A DNA stretch of 64,000 nt, from assembly GCA_965243605.1 (NCBI GenBank), contig CBDEVQ010000100.1:166236-230235 (forward strand), written 5' to 3'. Source of the stretch: JBMYYR01 sp965243605. Its GTDB lineage: Bacteria > Bacteroidota > Bacteroidia > Flavobacteriales > CAJXXR01. The notes beneath the pieces are model-generated. The model did no database searches. It was not told the origin of the DNA and saw only the letters and a program-made list of their open reading frames with translations. Position numbers and translations under genes: made by a program. The stretch's first letter is position 1. Each line of letters opens with the position of its first letter. Shown piece after piece: positions 24,089-32,469 of this stretch.

Positions 24089-24898
24089 ATGAAAAAAATT
24101 ATCTTTCCAACCGATTTTTCTAAAGCTTCTGAAAGTGCTCGTAAGGTAGCAATCGACTTTTCTTTAAAGAATGAAGCTGAACTGTATATTGTAAATATTT
24201 ATCAAATGCCATATGTAAGAAGTGGGTCTTTTTCATCTAGTTTATTGGATGTTATAAAAAAAGATAGTCACTCAAAAATGGATGCATTAGGCACTTTTTT
24301 AAGGGAGCAATATCCAACTTTAAAACTTACAGATCGCTGTATATTAGGTGATCCTATTCAAACCATATGTGATTTATCTGACGAATTAAGTATAGACTTA
24401 ATTGTTATGGGAACACATGGAGCTAGTGGTATAGAAGAAATATTCTTGGGGAGTAATACCCAAGCCGTAATAAAGAATGCAAATGTACCTGTATTGGCAA
24501 TACCAACAGGGTTTGATTTTAAAGCGGTAAATAAACTTGCTTTTGCTTCAGATTTAAATTTTGATAAGAGTACACGTGCTATTAAAACGATAAAAACACT
24601 AACGAATCAGTTTGAGACCGAATTAAACGTTGTTCATTTTGCTGATTTACTTGAAGATTCTGAATCTAGTGAAGAAAAAGTAGAAGCTATTTTTGGTGAT
24701 ATTAAGTATAAATATTTAGAGCAGTTGGCATCTAACTTAGAAAAAGGAATTGCTGATTATATTAAATACGAGGAAGTTAACTTATTCATGATGATACACC
24801 GCAAGCATAATTTCTGGGAGCGCTTATTCTCATCGAGTAATTCTGAGAAACGTGCTATGCATACTAAAATACCATTATTGGTTTTAAAAGAAGATTAA
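24089..24898 (+). CDS. universal stress protein (tandem UspA domains)
   Basis: A 269-residue protein with two UspA-like halves. The first half has the start MKKIIFPTDFSKASESARK and the ATP-binding signature GTHGASGIEEIFLGSNTQAV (G-x2-G-x9-G-S/T). The second half (from about residue 145) keeps the fold but has lost the clear nucleotide motif. Such proteins respond to stress or energy limitation. It is monocistronic and convergent with the histidine kinase gene. Confidence 0.88.
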   Translation: MKKIIFPTDFSKASESARKVAIDFSLKNEAELYIVNIYQMPYVRSGSFSSSLLDVIKKDSHSKMDALGTFLREQYPTLKLTDRCILGDPIQTICDLSDELSIDLIVMGTHGASGIEEIFLGSNTQAVIKNANVPVLAIPTGFDFKAVNKLAFASDLNFDKSTRAIKTIKTLTNQFETELNVVHFADLLEDSESSEEKVEAIFGDIKYKYLEQLASNLEKGIADYIKYEEVNLFMMIHRKHNFWERLFSSSNSEKRAMHTKIPLLVLKED

Positions 24899-24926
24899 TC
24901 TTTTGTAACTAAACTCGATAAGAAAG

Positions 24927-24968
24927 AAGGCTGTTTTACGCTATATTAGTGATGAAATAGCCTTTTTT
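24927..24968. terminator. hairpin between convergent usp and histidine kinase genes
   Basis: AAGGCT (24927-24932) and AGCCTT (24959-24964) flank partly paired T and A tracts and are followed by T residues on the plus strand. The structure overlaps the histidine kinase stop codon. Confidence 0.5.
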
Positions 24969-26407
24969 ACGTCTATTAAACTAATGGGTTTAACAAGGGA
25001 GTCTGTAAATCCATGTTCATTTAAAAATTCTGGAGAAAATGTATCACCAGAAACTAAAATCCATTTAGCATCTGAAGGGGTCTGTATAAGATTATTCTTA
25101 ATGTCTAGAATTGTTAGGTCATTTTCTAGATGGTAATCTGTAAATACAAAATCAATATCCTTAGATTGTAAATGTTGAATGATTTCTTCATTGTTGTTGG
25201 CAACCTCAATATTCCCACCTAAAATTTGAAGAAGTTTGGAGAAGATTAAAGCATTCATCTGGTCATCTTCTATTAGTAAAATATCTTTACCTTTTAGTGG
25301 TTGACTAGGTAAATTATCTTTAACCTCTAACTGATGTAGAGATGCAGCTTCTCTAACTTGTATTGTGAAATGTATTTCTGTTCCAATTCCAATGGCACTT
25401 TCTGCCCATACTTTTCCATTGTAAAGTTGGACGATTTGTTTGACAATACTTAATCCTAATCCAACTCCTAAAGGAATAGTAGAATCGTGTATTTGTACAA
25501 ATTCTTTAAAGATATCTTTGGCTTTTTCTTTGGGCATTCCATCACCTGTATCTTTTATAGAAAACGAAAGCTTTAAGCTATTGTCAGACTGAGGTTTGAT
25601 GTCTTGAATGTTAATGAAGATCTTTCCGTTTTTGGTGTATTTATTAGCATTACTAATAATGTTGTAAAACACTTGGTGCAAACGGGTTTCATCAATCAGT
25701 ATATTCGGGTTTTGTTTCGGAAGCTTATTTAAAATAAGCATATTTCCGTTTTGTCTTGTATTTAATTTATTACGTTTATATACTTGATGGATGAAATAAT
25801 GAAGATCAAGTCTTTTGTTGTATAACTTCATTCGACCCTCTTCTACTTTTGATAAATCGAGGATGTCATTTGTAATTGTTTTTAAGGATTTTAGGTTGGC
25901 TTTTAGGACCTCCCAATATTCATTCCCTTTAAAATTATATTCATCTTCAAGTACATTTAATAACCCAAGTGAACTTTGTAATGGATTTCTAATTTCGTGG
26001 TTTACCTTTTGAAAAAATAATTCTTTGGCTTTTTGAGCTTGTTGCTGATGTTCACTATTAATTACAGATTCATTACGGTCCTGCTGAATTGCCTGAAGCT
26101 CTAGATAATTCTTAGTGTCATTTTCAAAATAGATTAAGAATTTGTTATCGGCAAATCGAAGTTTGAAATCAAAGTATAAAACATTATCATCCAATTCAAT
26201 GTTCACACAATCAAGATCTGAAGATTCTTTTGTTTCAAGAAAATCATCCAAATAAAATTCTAAAAATGGAAAAAAATCTAGAATATGATTTCCTTTTTTA
26301 AGTGTGATTAACTCATGTTTAGAGGAAAGGATTTTACCATATTTATCAATATGTACAAGCTGACTTTTTACACTAGAAAAATTTATTTTTAGTTTAGAAT
26401 AATTCAC
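24941..26407 (-). CDS. hybrid sensor histidine kinase with C-terminal receiver domain
   Basis: A 488-residue protein. The N-terminal 105 residues look like a soluble PAS-type sensor. A HisKA domain follows, with phospho-acceptor His137 (KVNHEIRNP), then the HATPase domain (N box ISNANKYT about 251-258; DTGDGMP; GLGLSIVKQ). A receiver domain starts at about residue 374 (ILLIEDDQ), with phospho-acceptor Asp424 (FTDYHL) and LVKPI. There are no membrane segments, so it is cytoplasmic. It is the last gene of a minus-strand run with a Ras-like GTPase and envelope-linked genes. Confidence 0.92.
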   Translation of the reverse strand: MNYSKLKINFSSVKSQLVHIDKYGKILSSKHELITLKKGNHILDFFPFLEFYLDDFLETKESSDLDCVNIELDDNVLYFDFKLRFADNKFLIYFENDTKNYLELQAIQQDRNESVINSEHQQQAQKAKELFFQKVNHEIRNPLQSSLGLLNVLEDEYNFKGNEYWEVLKANLKSLKTITNDILDLSKVEEGRMKLYNKRLDLHYFIHQVYKRNKLNTRQNGNMLILNKLPKQNPNILIDETRLHQVFYNIISNANKYTKNGKIFINIQDIKPQSDNSLKLSFSIKDTGDGMPKEKAKDIFKEFVQIHDSTIPLGVGLGLSIVKQIVQLYNGKVWAESAIGIGTEIHFTIQVREAASLHQLEVKDNLPSQPLKGKDILLIEDDQMNALIFSKLLQILGGNIEVANNNEEIIQHLQSKDIDFVFTDYHLENDLTILDIKNNLIQTPSDAKWILVSGDTFSPEFLNEHGFTDSLVKPISLIDVKKAISSLI

Positions 26408-26440
26408 AAAGTATAGGCTTTAATTGATGAATATTATGTT

Positions 26441-26914
26441 TTAGACAAGTTTTTCAGCTATATCCGAAAAGAATTCATTAACATTTTCTCCCGATTTAGC
26501 ACTTGAAAAATAATCGATATTAAATTTTCCTTTTATTTGGTTGATCTGATCTTTAGAGAGTAAATCAGATTTATTACCAATAATTAAATGCGGAATGTCT
26601 CCAACAATTCCTTGCATATATTTTACATCTGTATCTATTTTAGAGTAGGTAATTTCTCTTGTAAGATCTGTAACTAAGAGAAAGGCATGCGATCCTTTTA
26701 AGTAGCTTGTTTTAATGGTGTCTAAATCTTCCTCTCCGGCAATATCCCAAAGAATTAGATTCATAGATCCTTTAGATGTATCAACAACCTTTTTTTCAAT
26801 ATTCACCCCAATTGTTGTCAAATATTTTTCTGAAAACATATTAGATACAAATTGTTTGGTTAAAGATGTTTTTCCAACTCCAAAATGACCAACGATAACA
26901 ACTTTTTTTCTCAT
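26441..26914 (-). CDS. Ras/Rab-like small GTPase
   Basis: A 157-residue single-domain GTPase with all guanine-nucleotide motifs: G1 GHFGVGKTS (9-17), a switch I threonine in YLTTIGVN, G3 DIAGEE, G4 GNKSD and G5 SSAKSG. It resembles the bacterial MglA/Rab-like group rather than translation or Era-type GTPases. It lies 2 nt downstream of a gene whose C-terminal domain could be a roadblock-like regulator. The small cytoplasmic kinase gene follows it. A role in polarity, motility or envelope positioning is possible but not shown. Confidence 0.88.
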   Translation of the reverse strand: MRKKVVIVGHFGVGKTSLTKQFVSNMFSEKYLTTIGVNIEKKVVDTSKGSMNLILWDIAGEEDLDTIKTSYLKGSHAFLLVTDLTREITYSKIDTDVKYMQGIVGDIPHLIIGNKSDLLSKDQINQIKGKFNIDYFSSAKSGENVNEFFSDIAEKLV

Positions 26915-26916
26915 AA

Positions 26917-27729
26917 CTAAATTAAGTCTTTAAAGTGTTTCTTTAAACGTTTTTCATAATACTCCTCGTTTTCTTTAGGTTTTAGGCCTTCAAAAAAATC
27001 ATGGAAAATATCATCTAATTGACTGGTGAACGATGTATTTGCTATTCCTGAAAAAACAAGTGCAATGTCAAATCCTCCAAAATTTCTGGTGTAAATTTTA
27101 TGGAGTTCAAATCCTATCTCGTTCAGGTTTTCATTCTTGGCTATTAACGTATCTTCTCCAAAATCTGTAATTGCATTAAGCATAGCAGCTATTAAATCTT
27201 CGTCTAGTGTATCTCTAATGGCAAAACTTGCTATTAATATACCCGATTCAGCATCCAGTAAAAAGACTTGTTCTACTTTAGGAACAGATACACTATCCTT
27301 TAAAACTTGATCGCTGACCTTGGCACCTGTGAAAAAACTATTGAACTGTCGTTTTAAATTTTCTAAAGAAAATGTGTTGTTTACTTTCTGATCAACACTT
27401 TCAACTATTTTCTCAATTTCTTTTTCAATAAATGTTTTAATTAACCTACCCATAATAGGGTATAGGGCATTAACAACATCATCTTTGGCTTCATTAATTT
27501 GCTTTTTAATTGCTTCAGTAATAACGCCACTATATTCTACGGGAAAACGTTCTTTAAATTCAATAAACGTAGATTCAATATGCTCTTCGATTTGATCTGA
27601 AGTTTGATCTTTAATTCCATCAATTTTTGAACGTAAGTTATTGAGCTCTTCTGTGTGGTTAGAGAGCTTATTGTTTTCTTCTTGTAAAAGGGTGTCTTTT
27701 AGGAGTTGAAATTTACGTTCCTGATTCAT
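26917..27729 (-). CDS. coiled-coil protein with possible roadblock/LC7-like C-terminal domain
   Basis: A 270-residue soluble protein. Residues 1-125 are strongly charged, helical and coiled-coil-like. Residues about 149-255 (VEQVFLLDAESGILIASFAI ... FGGFDIALVFSG) have the alternating beta-alpha pattern and the leading LLDAESGILI phrase seen in roadblock/LC7 and related GTPase-partner folds. The adjacent Ras-like GTPase supports that reading. I cannot confirm the fold without a profile search. Confidence 0.6.
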   Translation of the reverse strand: MNQERKFQLLKDTLLQEENNKLSNHTEELNNLRSKIDGIKDQTSDQIEEHIESTFIEFKERFPVEYSGVITEAIKKQINEAKDDVVNALYPIMGRLIKTFIEKEIEKIVESVDQKVNNTFSLENLKRQFNSFFTGAKVSDQVLKDSVSVPKVEQVFLLDAESGILIASFAIRDTLDEDLIAAMLNAITDFGEDTLIAKNENLNEIGFELHKIYTRNFGGFDIALVFSGIANTSFTSQLDDIFHDFFEGLKPKENEEYYEKRLKKHFKDLI

Positions 27730-27735
27730 TCAGAC

Positions 27736-28104
27736 TTAGTCTTTTATTTCTTTAGCCATATGTTCGAAAAGATCACCTAACATCTTTCTGTCAGTTTTAA
27801 CATCATCTAAACGGTCAATTTCAGCTTGAAGAGTCATTTGTAAGTCGTCTATTTTAGAGTTAAGTTCTTTTCTCATCTCTTCCAAATAGTCATAAAGTTC
27901 ATCCTTAGTAGAACTAAGTTTGTTTTCAATGTCAATTTTATTTTGTGTAACCACATCGTGAAGACCTTCAAATTCTGATTGGTATTCTCTCATGTTGTTA
28001 CCAAAAATCAATTCCTTAATGACATCGATTTTTGCATCATTAGAAAATGCAGAAGCTTTATTCGCTTCTTTTTCTTCAACTTTATTATTGTTTTCTTTAC
28101 TCAT
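27736..28104 (-). CDS. short coiled-coil protein of the GTPase cluster
   Basis: A 122-residue, highly charged protein. Residues 45-115 (including KIDIENKLSSTKDELYDYLEEM and LQMTLQAEIDRLDDVKTDR) have heptad character. No membrane segment or catalytic motif is visible. It overlaps the upstream PG-binding gene by 8 nt and ends 6 nt before the coiled-coil/roadblock-like gene, so cotranscription is nearly certain. It could be an oligomeric adaptor. Function unknown. Confidence 0.65.
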   Translation of the reverse strand: MSKENNNKVEEKEANKASAFSNDAKIDVIKELIFGNNMREYQSEFEGLHDVVTQNKIDIENKLSSTKDELYDYLEEMRKELNSKIDDLQMTLQAEIDRLDDVKTDRKMLGDLFEHMAKEIKD

Positions 28105-28750
28105 TGTGTTGTGATCTTGTGTCTTTAATTAATGATTCATACGTATTAAAATCTACGTATCCCGATTCAATTAAGTGTTTGTCTTTTTGATATTGTTTTA
28201 CGACAAATTCAGTTTCTTGTCTAAAAACACCATCTAAATGAAGTTCATACCCTAAGGATGATAGTATATTTTGAACTAAACGTACTCCCTCACTAACATC
28301 ACCACGTTCATATATTACATGCGATCGTGATGATTGAGTGTTAGGTTTATAATAATCTTTTCTATTTTCAGATTGAATAACATCAAAGTTATCATAATGC
28401 TTATCGGCTTTTAACGCTTTTGAGCGAATAAGTTTTTGTTCAAGTCGATCTCTAATAATTCGTTTTTGCTGATATAGGCTTTGAATATCAATAAACTCAG
28501 GATTTACATACTTTGAATTTGTAATATCCTCGAGGTATTCGTGCCATGCCTTTTTTGAAACGGCATTTAAGGAAAAGGTTAAGTCATAGTAATCCAGTAA
28601 AGCACGCTCATTGTGGTATTCTGAATCTATTTGTTCCGAAACCGATAATATAGCAGATTGGGGCATTTGCCCTTGCTTATACTTTCTATAGCCAAGATAT
28701 ACTAAATATACTAAAAGTAATAATCCAATAACTTTCCCTATTTGCTTCAT
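28097..28750 (-). CDS. membrane-anchored protein with peptidoglycan-binding domain
   Basis: A 217-residue protein with an N-terminal membrane anchor (IGKVIGLLLLVYLVYLGY, about 3-20) and a C-terminal peptidoglycan-binding-1-like domain: ERGDVSEGVRLVQNILSSLG, LDGVFRQETEFVVKQYQKD and YVDFNTYESL (about 149-211). The topology places the binding domain in the periplasm. It is next to the coiled-coil, roadblock-like and GTPase genes, so it may link the cytoplasmic GTPase module to the cell wall. That link is inference. Confidence 0.72.
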   Translation of the reverse strand: MKQIGKVIGLLLLVYLVYLGYRKYKQGQMPQSAILSVSEQIDSEYHNERALLDYYDLTFSLNAVSKKAWHEYLEDITNSKYVNPEFIDIQSLYQQKRIIRDRLEQKLIRSKALKADKHYDNFDVIQSENRKDYYKPNTQSSRSHVIYERGDVSEGVRLVQNILSSLGYELHLDGVFRQETEFVVKQYQKDKHLIESGYVDFNTYESLIKDTRSQHNE

Positions 28751-28753
28751 ATT

Positions 28754-29725
28754 TTAATATATGCGGTTTTTTATAAGATAATTAACAACATAATCATTAA
28801 CACCATCTTCTAAAGATGTAAATTCTTTAGAGTACCCAATCGATTTTAATTTATCCATATTAGCCTCTGTAAAGTACTGATATGTATCTCTAATGTCTTC
28901 TGGTATGTCAATGAATTCAATATGTTCGGTTTTTTGCATCGCCTTAAATGTAGCTTTTGCTAAATCGTAAAAACTACGAGCTTGACCTGTTCCTAAATTG
29001 TAAATTCCAGAGTTTTCTTTTTTGGAATTATTCATTAAAAACAAGATTACATCCGCAACATCTTTAACATAAATAAAATCTCTTAATTGCTCTCCGTTTT
29101 TGTATTCATCAACATGTGAGCGAAATAAACGCATTTTATCAGTCTCATTAACCTGATTAAATGTATGGAAAATAACAGATGCCATACGTCCTTTATGAAA
29201 TTCATTAGGACCATAAACATTAAAAAACTTTAGTCCGGCCCAAAATCTAGGTTTAATATCCTGATTTAATGCCCAAACATCAAAGTCTTGCTTAGAATCT
29301 CCATACGGATTTAATGGTTTTAGTTGGGGAATTGTAGATTCATTATCATCAAAACCCAATAGTCCATCTCCATAAGTTGCTGCCGATGAGGCATAAATTA
29401 ATGGAATATCAAATTCAATACACTGATTCCATACAGATTTCGTGTAATTTAAATTTAATTGGTTAAACAATTCTACAGATTTCTCTGAAGTATCTGTTCT
29501 TGCTCCTAAATGAATTATGAAATCAACGTTCTGATGATTTTCACTTAACCAGTTATTAAAATCTGAACGCTCAACACGTAATTCATTTTTAAATTGACTA
29601 TAGTTTCGTTTTTTATCTTCTCGAGAAAAATCATCAACTAAAACCAATTTGTAAGCTTTATCTTTTAAGAATCTACTAGCCACAACACTGGCAATAAAAC
29701 CAGCTGCTCCCGTAACAACAATCAT
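28754..29725 (-). CDS. hldD: ADP-L-glycero-D-manno-heptose 6-epimerase
   Basis: A 323-residue SDR enzyme: GAAGFIAS Rossmann loop, YASSAATYG with the catalytic serine, NPYGDSK (YxxxK), FFNVYGPNEFHKGRMASVIFH in two parts, and RDFIYVKDVADVI. The GPNEFHKG-MASV stretch is typical of heptose 6-epimerases, which make the LPS inner-core precursor. It is the first gene of the minus-strand run that continues into the GTPase cluster. The gap to the PG-binding gene is 3 nt. Confidence 0.92.
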   Translation of the reverse strand: MIVVTGAAGFIASVVASRFLKDKAYKLVLVDDFSREDKKRNYSQFKNELRVERSDFNNWLSENHQNVDFIIHLGARTDTSEKSVELFNQLNLNYTKSVWNQCIEFDIPLIYASSAATYGDGLLGFDDNESTIPQLKPLNPYGDSKQDFDVWALNQDIKPRFWAGLKFFNVYGPNEFHKGRMASVIFHTFNQVNETDKMRLFRSHVDEYKNGEQLRDFIYVKDVADVILFLMNNSKKENSGIYNLGTGQARSFYDLAKATFKAMQKTEHIEFIDIPEDIRDTYQYFTEANMDKLKSIGYSKEFTSLEDGVNDYVVNYLIKNRIY

Positions 29726-29831
29726 ATTACAAAAATTTAATCAAAACTACAAATATTCTAGGATTCTTTAGACTAAAAGGCGTAAAATAAACACTCGTCG
29801 AAGTGAATGATATAATAAGCTTATTTATTAC

Positions 29832-29849
29832 TACCTTTGCACGTGCAAA
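29832..29849 (+). promoter_or_regulatory. promoter element overlapping a 14-bp palindrome upstream of queD-like gene
   Basis: TACCTTTG (29832-29839) matches TAnnTTTG. The perfect palindrome TTTGCACGTGCAAA (29836-29849) overlaps its 3' half and covers the expected transcription start, an ideal operator position. Confidence 0.55.
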
Positions 29850-29860
29850 ATAGTAATGTT

Positions 29861-30277
29861 ATGATGTATCTTACTCGAAGAGAAAGATTCTGTGCAGCGC
29901 ACAGGCTTTTTAGACCAGATTGGAGCGATGAAGAAAATAAACGTGTTTTTGGGGGCTGCTCTAATCCAAATTGGCATGGACATAATTACCATCTATATGT
30001 TACCGTTAAAGGAACTGTAGATCAGGAAACTGGATTTGTTATTAATTTGAAAATATTGAGTAAAATATTGAATGATAAAGTGATAAGTAAGCTAGATCAT
30101 GCGAATATTAACTTAGATGTTGATTTTATGGCAGGTGTTTTATCTTCAACAGAAAACTTAGCCATAGGTATCTGGAATGAAATTGAGGGAGATTTAAAGA
30201 CTTACGGAGCGACATTACATTGCGTTAAAATTATTGAAACAGAAAACAATATCATAGAATACTATGGTGAGCAATAA
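29861..30277 (+). CDS. queD: 6-carboxytetrahydropterin synthase QueD / 6-pyruvoyl-tetrahydropterin synthase family
   Basis: From the ATG at 29861 the protein has 138 residues. It has TRRERFCAAHRL with the catalytic Cys and first zinc His, and NPNWHGHNYHLYV with the other two zinc His. LDHANIN and a late ENN-type glutamate complete the active site. The family converts dihydroneopterin triphosphate made by FolE. The folE gene follows directly, so the pair makes a pterin for queuosine or another tetrahydropterin. A longer frame from TTG at 29837 would overlap the promoter element. Confidence 0.85.
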   Translation: MMYLTRRERFCAAHRLFRPDWSDEENKRVFGGCSNPNWHGHNYHLYVTVKGTVDQETGFVINLKILSKILNDKVISKLDHANINLDVDFMAGVLSSTENLAIGIWNEIEGDLKTYGATLHCVKIIETENNIIEYYGEQ

Positions 30278-30281
30278 AACA

Positions 30282-30875
30282 ATGAATAAAGAAGACCAAT
30301 TTGTAAATGAGAAAACAAGCAAGCTTGCTGATTCTTATTTGGAAATTTTAAACGATCTTGGTGAAGATAGTAGTCGAGAAGGATTGTTGAAAACTCCAGA
30401 GCGTGTTGCAAAAGCAATGCAATACCTTACGAGTGGATATGAAGCAAGTCCAGAAGAAACTTTAAAGTCTGCAATGTTTGATGAAGACTATAAAGAACCT
30501 GTACTTGTTAAGAATATTGAGTTTTATAGCTTGTGTGAGCATCATATGCTGCCATTTTTTGGTAAAGCACATATTGCATATATCCCTGATGGGAAAATTG
30601 TGGGGTTAAGTAAAATTCCAAGATTAGTTGAGATCTTTTCAAGAAGATTGCAAGTTCAAGAACGTCTTACAACTCAAATTCGTGATTGTATTGCTGAAAC
30701 ATTAAATCCACGAGGTGTTGCTGTTATTTTAGAAGCAAGTCATATGTGTATGCAAATGAGAGGTGTAGAGACTCAAAACTCGACTACCACAACTTCGGCT
30801 TTTTATGGAGAGTATGAAAGTAATCCAGGAATGAAACAAGAGTTTTTACAACTAATCGCAACAAAATTATCATAA
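30282..30875 (+). CDS. folE: GTP cyclohydrolase I
   Basis: From the ATG at 30282 the protein has 197 residues; an in-frame ATG at 30264, overlapping queD, is the alternative. FYSLCEHHMLPFFGKAHIAY holds the zinc Cys and His residues, GLSKIPRLVEIFSRRLQVQE the substrate site, and HMCMQMRGV the second zinc cysteine. It turns GTP into dihydroneopterin triphosphate, the first step to folate, queuosine and tetrahydropterins. It is followed closely by fabD. Confidence 0.95.
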   Translation: MNKEDQFVNEKTSKLADSYLEILNDLGEDSSREGLLKTPERVAKAMQYLTSGYEASPEETLKSAMFDEDYKEPVLVKNIEFYSLCEHHMLPFFGKAHIAYIPDGKIVGLSKIPRLVEIFSRRLQVQERLTTQIRDCIAETLNPRGVAVILEASHMCMQMRGVETQNSTTTTSAFYGEYESNPGMKQEFLQLIATKLS

Positions 30876-30892
30876 CTAAAAATAGTTTTTCA

Positions 30893-31783
30893 ATGAAAAA
30901 AGCATATGTATTTCCAGGTCAAGGAGCGCAGTTTATTGGTATGGGGAAGGATCTATATGATTCATCTGAACGTGCTAAAGAAATGTTTGAACGTGCAAAT
31001 GATATTTTAGGATTTCGTATTACGGATATCATGTTTGACGGAACTGTAGAAGAGTTGAAGCAAACTAAAGTGACTCAACCAGCTATTTTTTTACATTCAA
31101 CAATATTAGCAGAAATTTTAGGTGATACGTTTAAGCCAACGGCAGTAGCGGGACATTCTTTAGGAGAATTTTCAGCGTTAGTAGCCAGTAAGGTTTTAGA
31201 TTTTGAAAGTGGACTTAAATTAGTTTCTCAACGTGCAAATGCTATGCAAAAAGCATGTGAAGCTGCACCATCTACTATGGCTGCAGTATTAGGTTTAGAA
31301 GACAATATTGTAGAAGACGTTTGTAATTCAGTAGATGGAGTAGTCGTTGCGGCTAATTATAACTGTCCTGGACAATTAGTTATTTCTGGAGAAATTAATG
31401 CTGTTGAAAAGGCATGTGAGATTTTAAAGGAAAAAGGAGCCAGAAGAGCATTAATTTTACCTGTAGGTGGAGCATTCCATAGTCCATTAATGGAGCCTGC
31501 ACGTGAAGATTTAGCTTCTGCAATAGAAAATACATCGTTTAATTCTCCTATTTGCCCAGTATACCAAAATGTAAAAGCGGCAGGAGTAACAGAAGCTGAA
31601 GAGATTAAAGAAAATTTAATTGCTCAACTTACTGCACCAGTAAAATGGACTCAAACGATGAAGCAAATGATTGAAGATGGGGTTGAATCGTTTACTGAAG
31701 TAGGTCCTGGTAAAGTTTTACAAGGATTGGTTAAGAAAGTAGATCGTAAGATGCCTGTAGAATCGGCAACTGTTGAGGCTTAA
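30893..31783 (+). CDS. fabD: malonyl-CoA:ACP transacylase
   Basis: A 296-residue protein with GQGAQFIGMG near the N terminus, the nucleophile Ser in GHSLGEFSA, and the catalytic His in GGAFHSPLM. It loads malonyl units onto acyl carrier protein for fatty acid synthesis. It follows folE by 17 nt and ends before a terminator. Confidence 0.95.
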   Translation: MKKAYVFPGQGAQFIGMGKDLYDSSERAKEMFERANDILGFRITDIMFDGTVEELKQTKVTQPAIFLHSTILAEILGDTFKPTAVAGHSLGEFSALVASKVLDFESGLKLVSQRANAMQKACEAAPSTMAAVLGLEDNIVEDVCNSVDGVVVAANYNCPGQLVISGEINAVEKACEILKEKGARRALILPVGGAFHSPLMEPAREDLASAIENTSFNSPICPVYQNVKAAGVTEAEEIKENLIAQLTAPVKWTQTMKQMIEDGVESFTEVGPGKVLQGLVKKVDRKMPVESATVEA

Positions 31784-31806
31784 TTAAAGAGTAATTCATT
31801 ATAAGG

Positions 31807-31837
31807 AAAAGGTGTTTTTTAAAGAAACACCTTTTTT
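31807..31837 (+). terminator. terminator after fabD
   Basis: AAAAGGTGTTT (31807-31817) pairs with AAACACCTTTT (31825-31835), continued by further T. Confidence 0.85.
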
Positions 31838-31853
31838 GTGACTTAAATTTATC

Positions 31854-32423
31854 ATGAAAAAGTTTGTTATTGTTGGGCTAGGTAATATTGGCGCAGAATA
31901 TAAAAATACAAGACACAATATTGGGTTTAATATTGTTGAAGCTTTGGCTGAACAATATAACGGAGAATGGGAGACAAGTAAAAACTCATATAAGTGTACC
32001 ATTAAAATTAAAGGTAGAACGGTTGTGCTAGTAAAGCCAACAACCTATATGAATTTAAGTGGTAAAGCTGTAAAACACCACATGACTACCGAGAAAATTG
32101 GTTTAAATCAATTATTGGTTGCTACCGATGATTTAAGTTTAGACTATGGGGCTATCCGTATTCGTGGTAAAGGAAGTGCAGGTGGTCATAATGGTCATAA
32201 AAATATTATTGCGACGCTTAATTCTGACCAATACCCAAGGTTAAGGTTTGGAATTAGTTCTGACTATAGTAAAGGGAAACAAGTGGATTATGTGCTTGGT
32301 AAGTGGAGTCAGGATGAGTTGTTTGATTTGGATGATTTAATTACACATTGTGTGAAAGCAATAGAAGCATTCGTCTTTTTAGGAATCAGTGATTGTATGA
32401 CAAAATTCAATAAAAAAGCTTAG
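31854..32423 (+). CDS. pth: peptidyl-tRNA hydrolase
   Basis: A 189-residue protein with GLGNIGAEYKNTRHNIGF (catalytic His in the RHNIG motif), KPTTYMNLSG and GSAGGHNGHKNI. It recycles peptidyl-tRNA by cutting the ester bond. Its stop codon lies inside the left arm of its own terminator hairpin. Confidence 0.95.
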   Translation: MKKFVIVGLGNIGAEYKNTRHNIGFNIVEALAEQYNGEWETSKNSYKCTIKIKGRTVVLVKPTTYMNLSGKAVKHHMTTEKIGLNQLLVATDDLSLDYGAIRIRGKGSAGGHNGHKNIIATLNSDQYPRLRFGISSDYSKGKQVDYVLGKWSQDELFDLDDLITHCVKAIEAFVFLGISDCMTKFNKKA

Positions 32424-32444
32424 TCGGTAGGACTAAGCTTTTTT
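32414..32444 (+). terminator. terminator overlapping the pth stop codon
   Basis: AAAAGCTTAGTC (32414-32425) pairs with GACTAAGCTTTT (32431-32442) around GGTAG, followed by T. The pth TAG (32421-32423) is within the left arm. Confidence 0.85.
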
Positions 32445-32469
32445 GTTGAATATATTTTTTAGTGAGATC

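Noticed and set aside
29837..29860. TTG start for the queD-like gene
   Set aside because: The codon lies within the TACCTTTG promoter element, upstream of the predicted transcript start.
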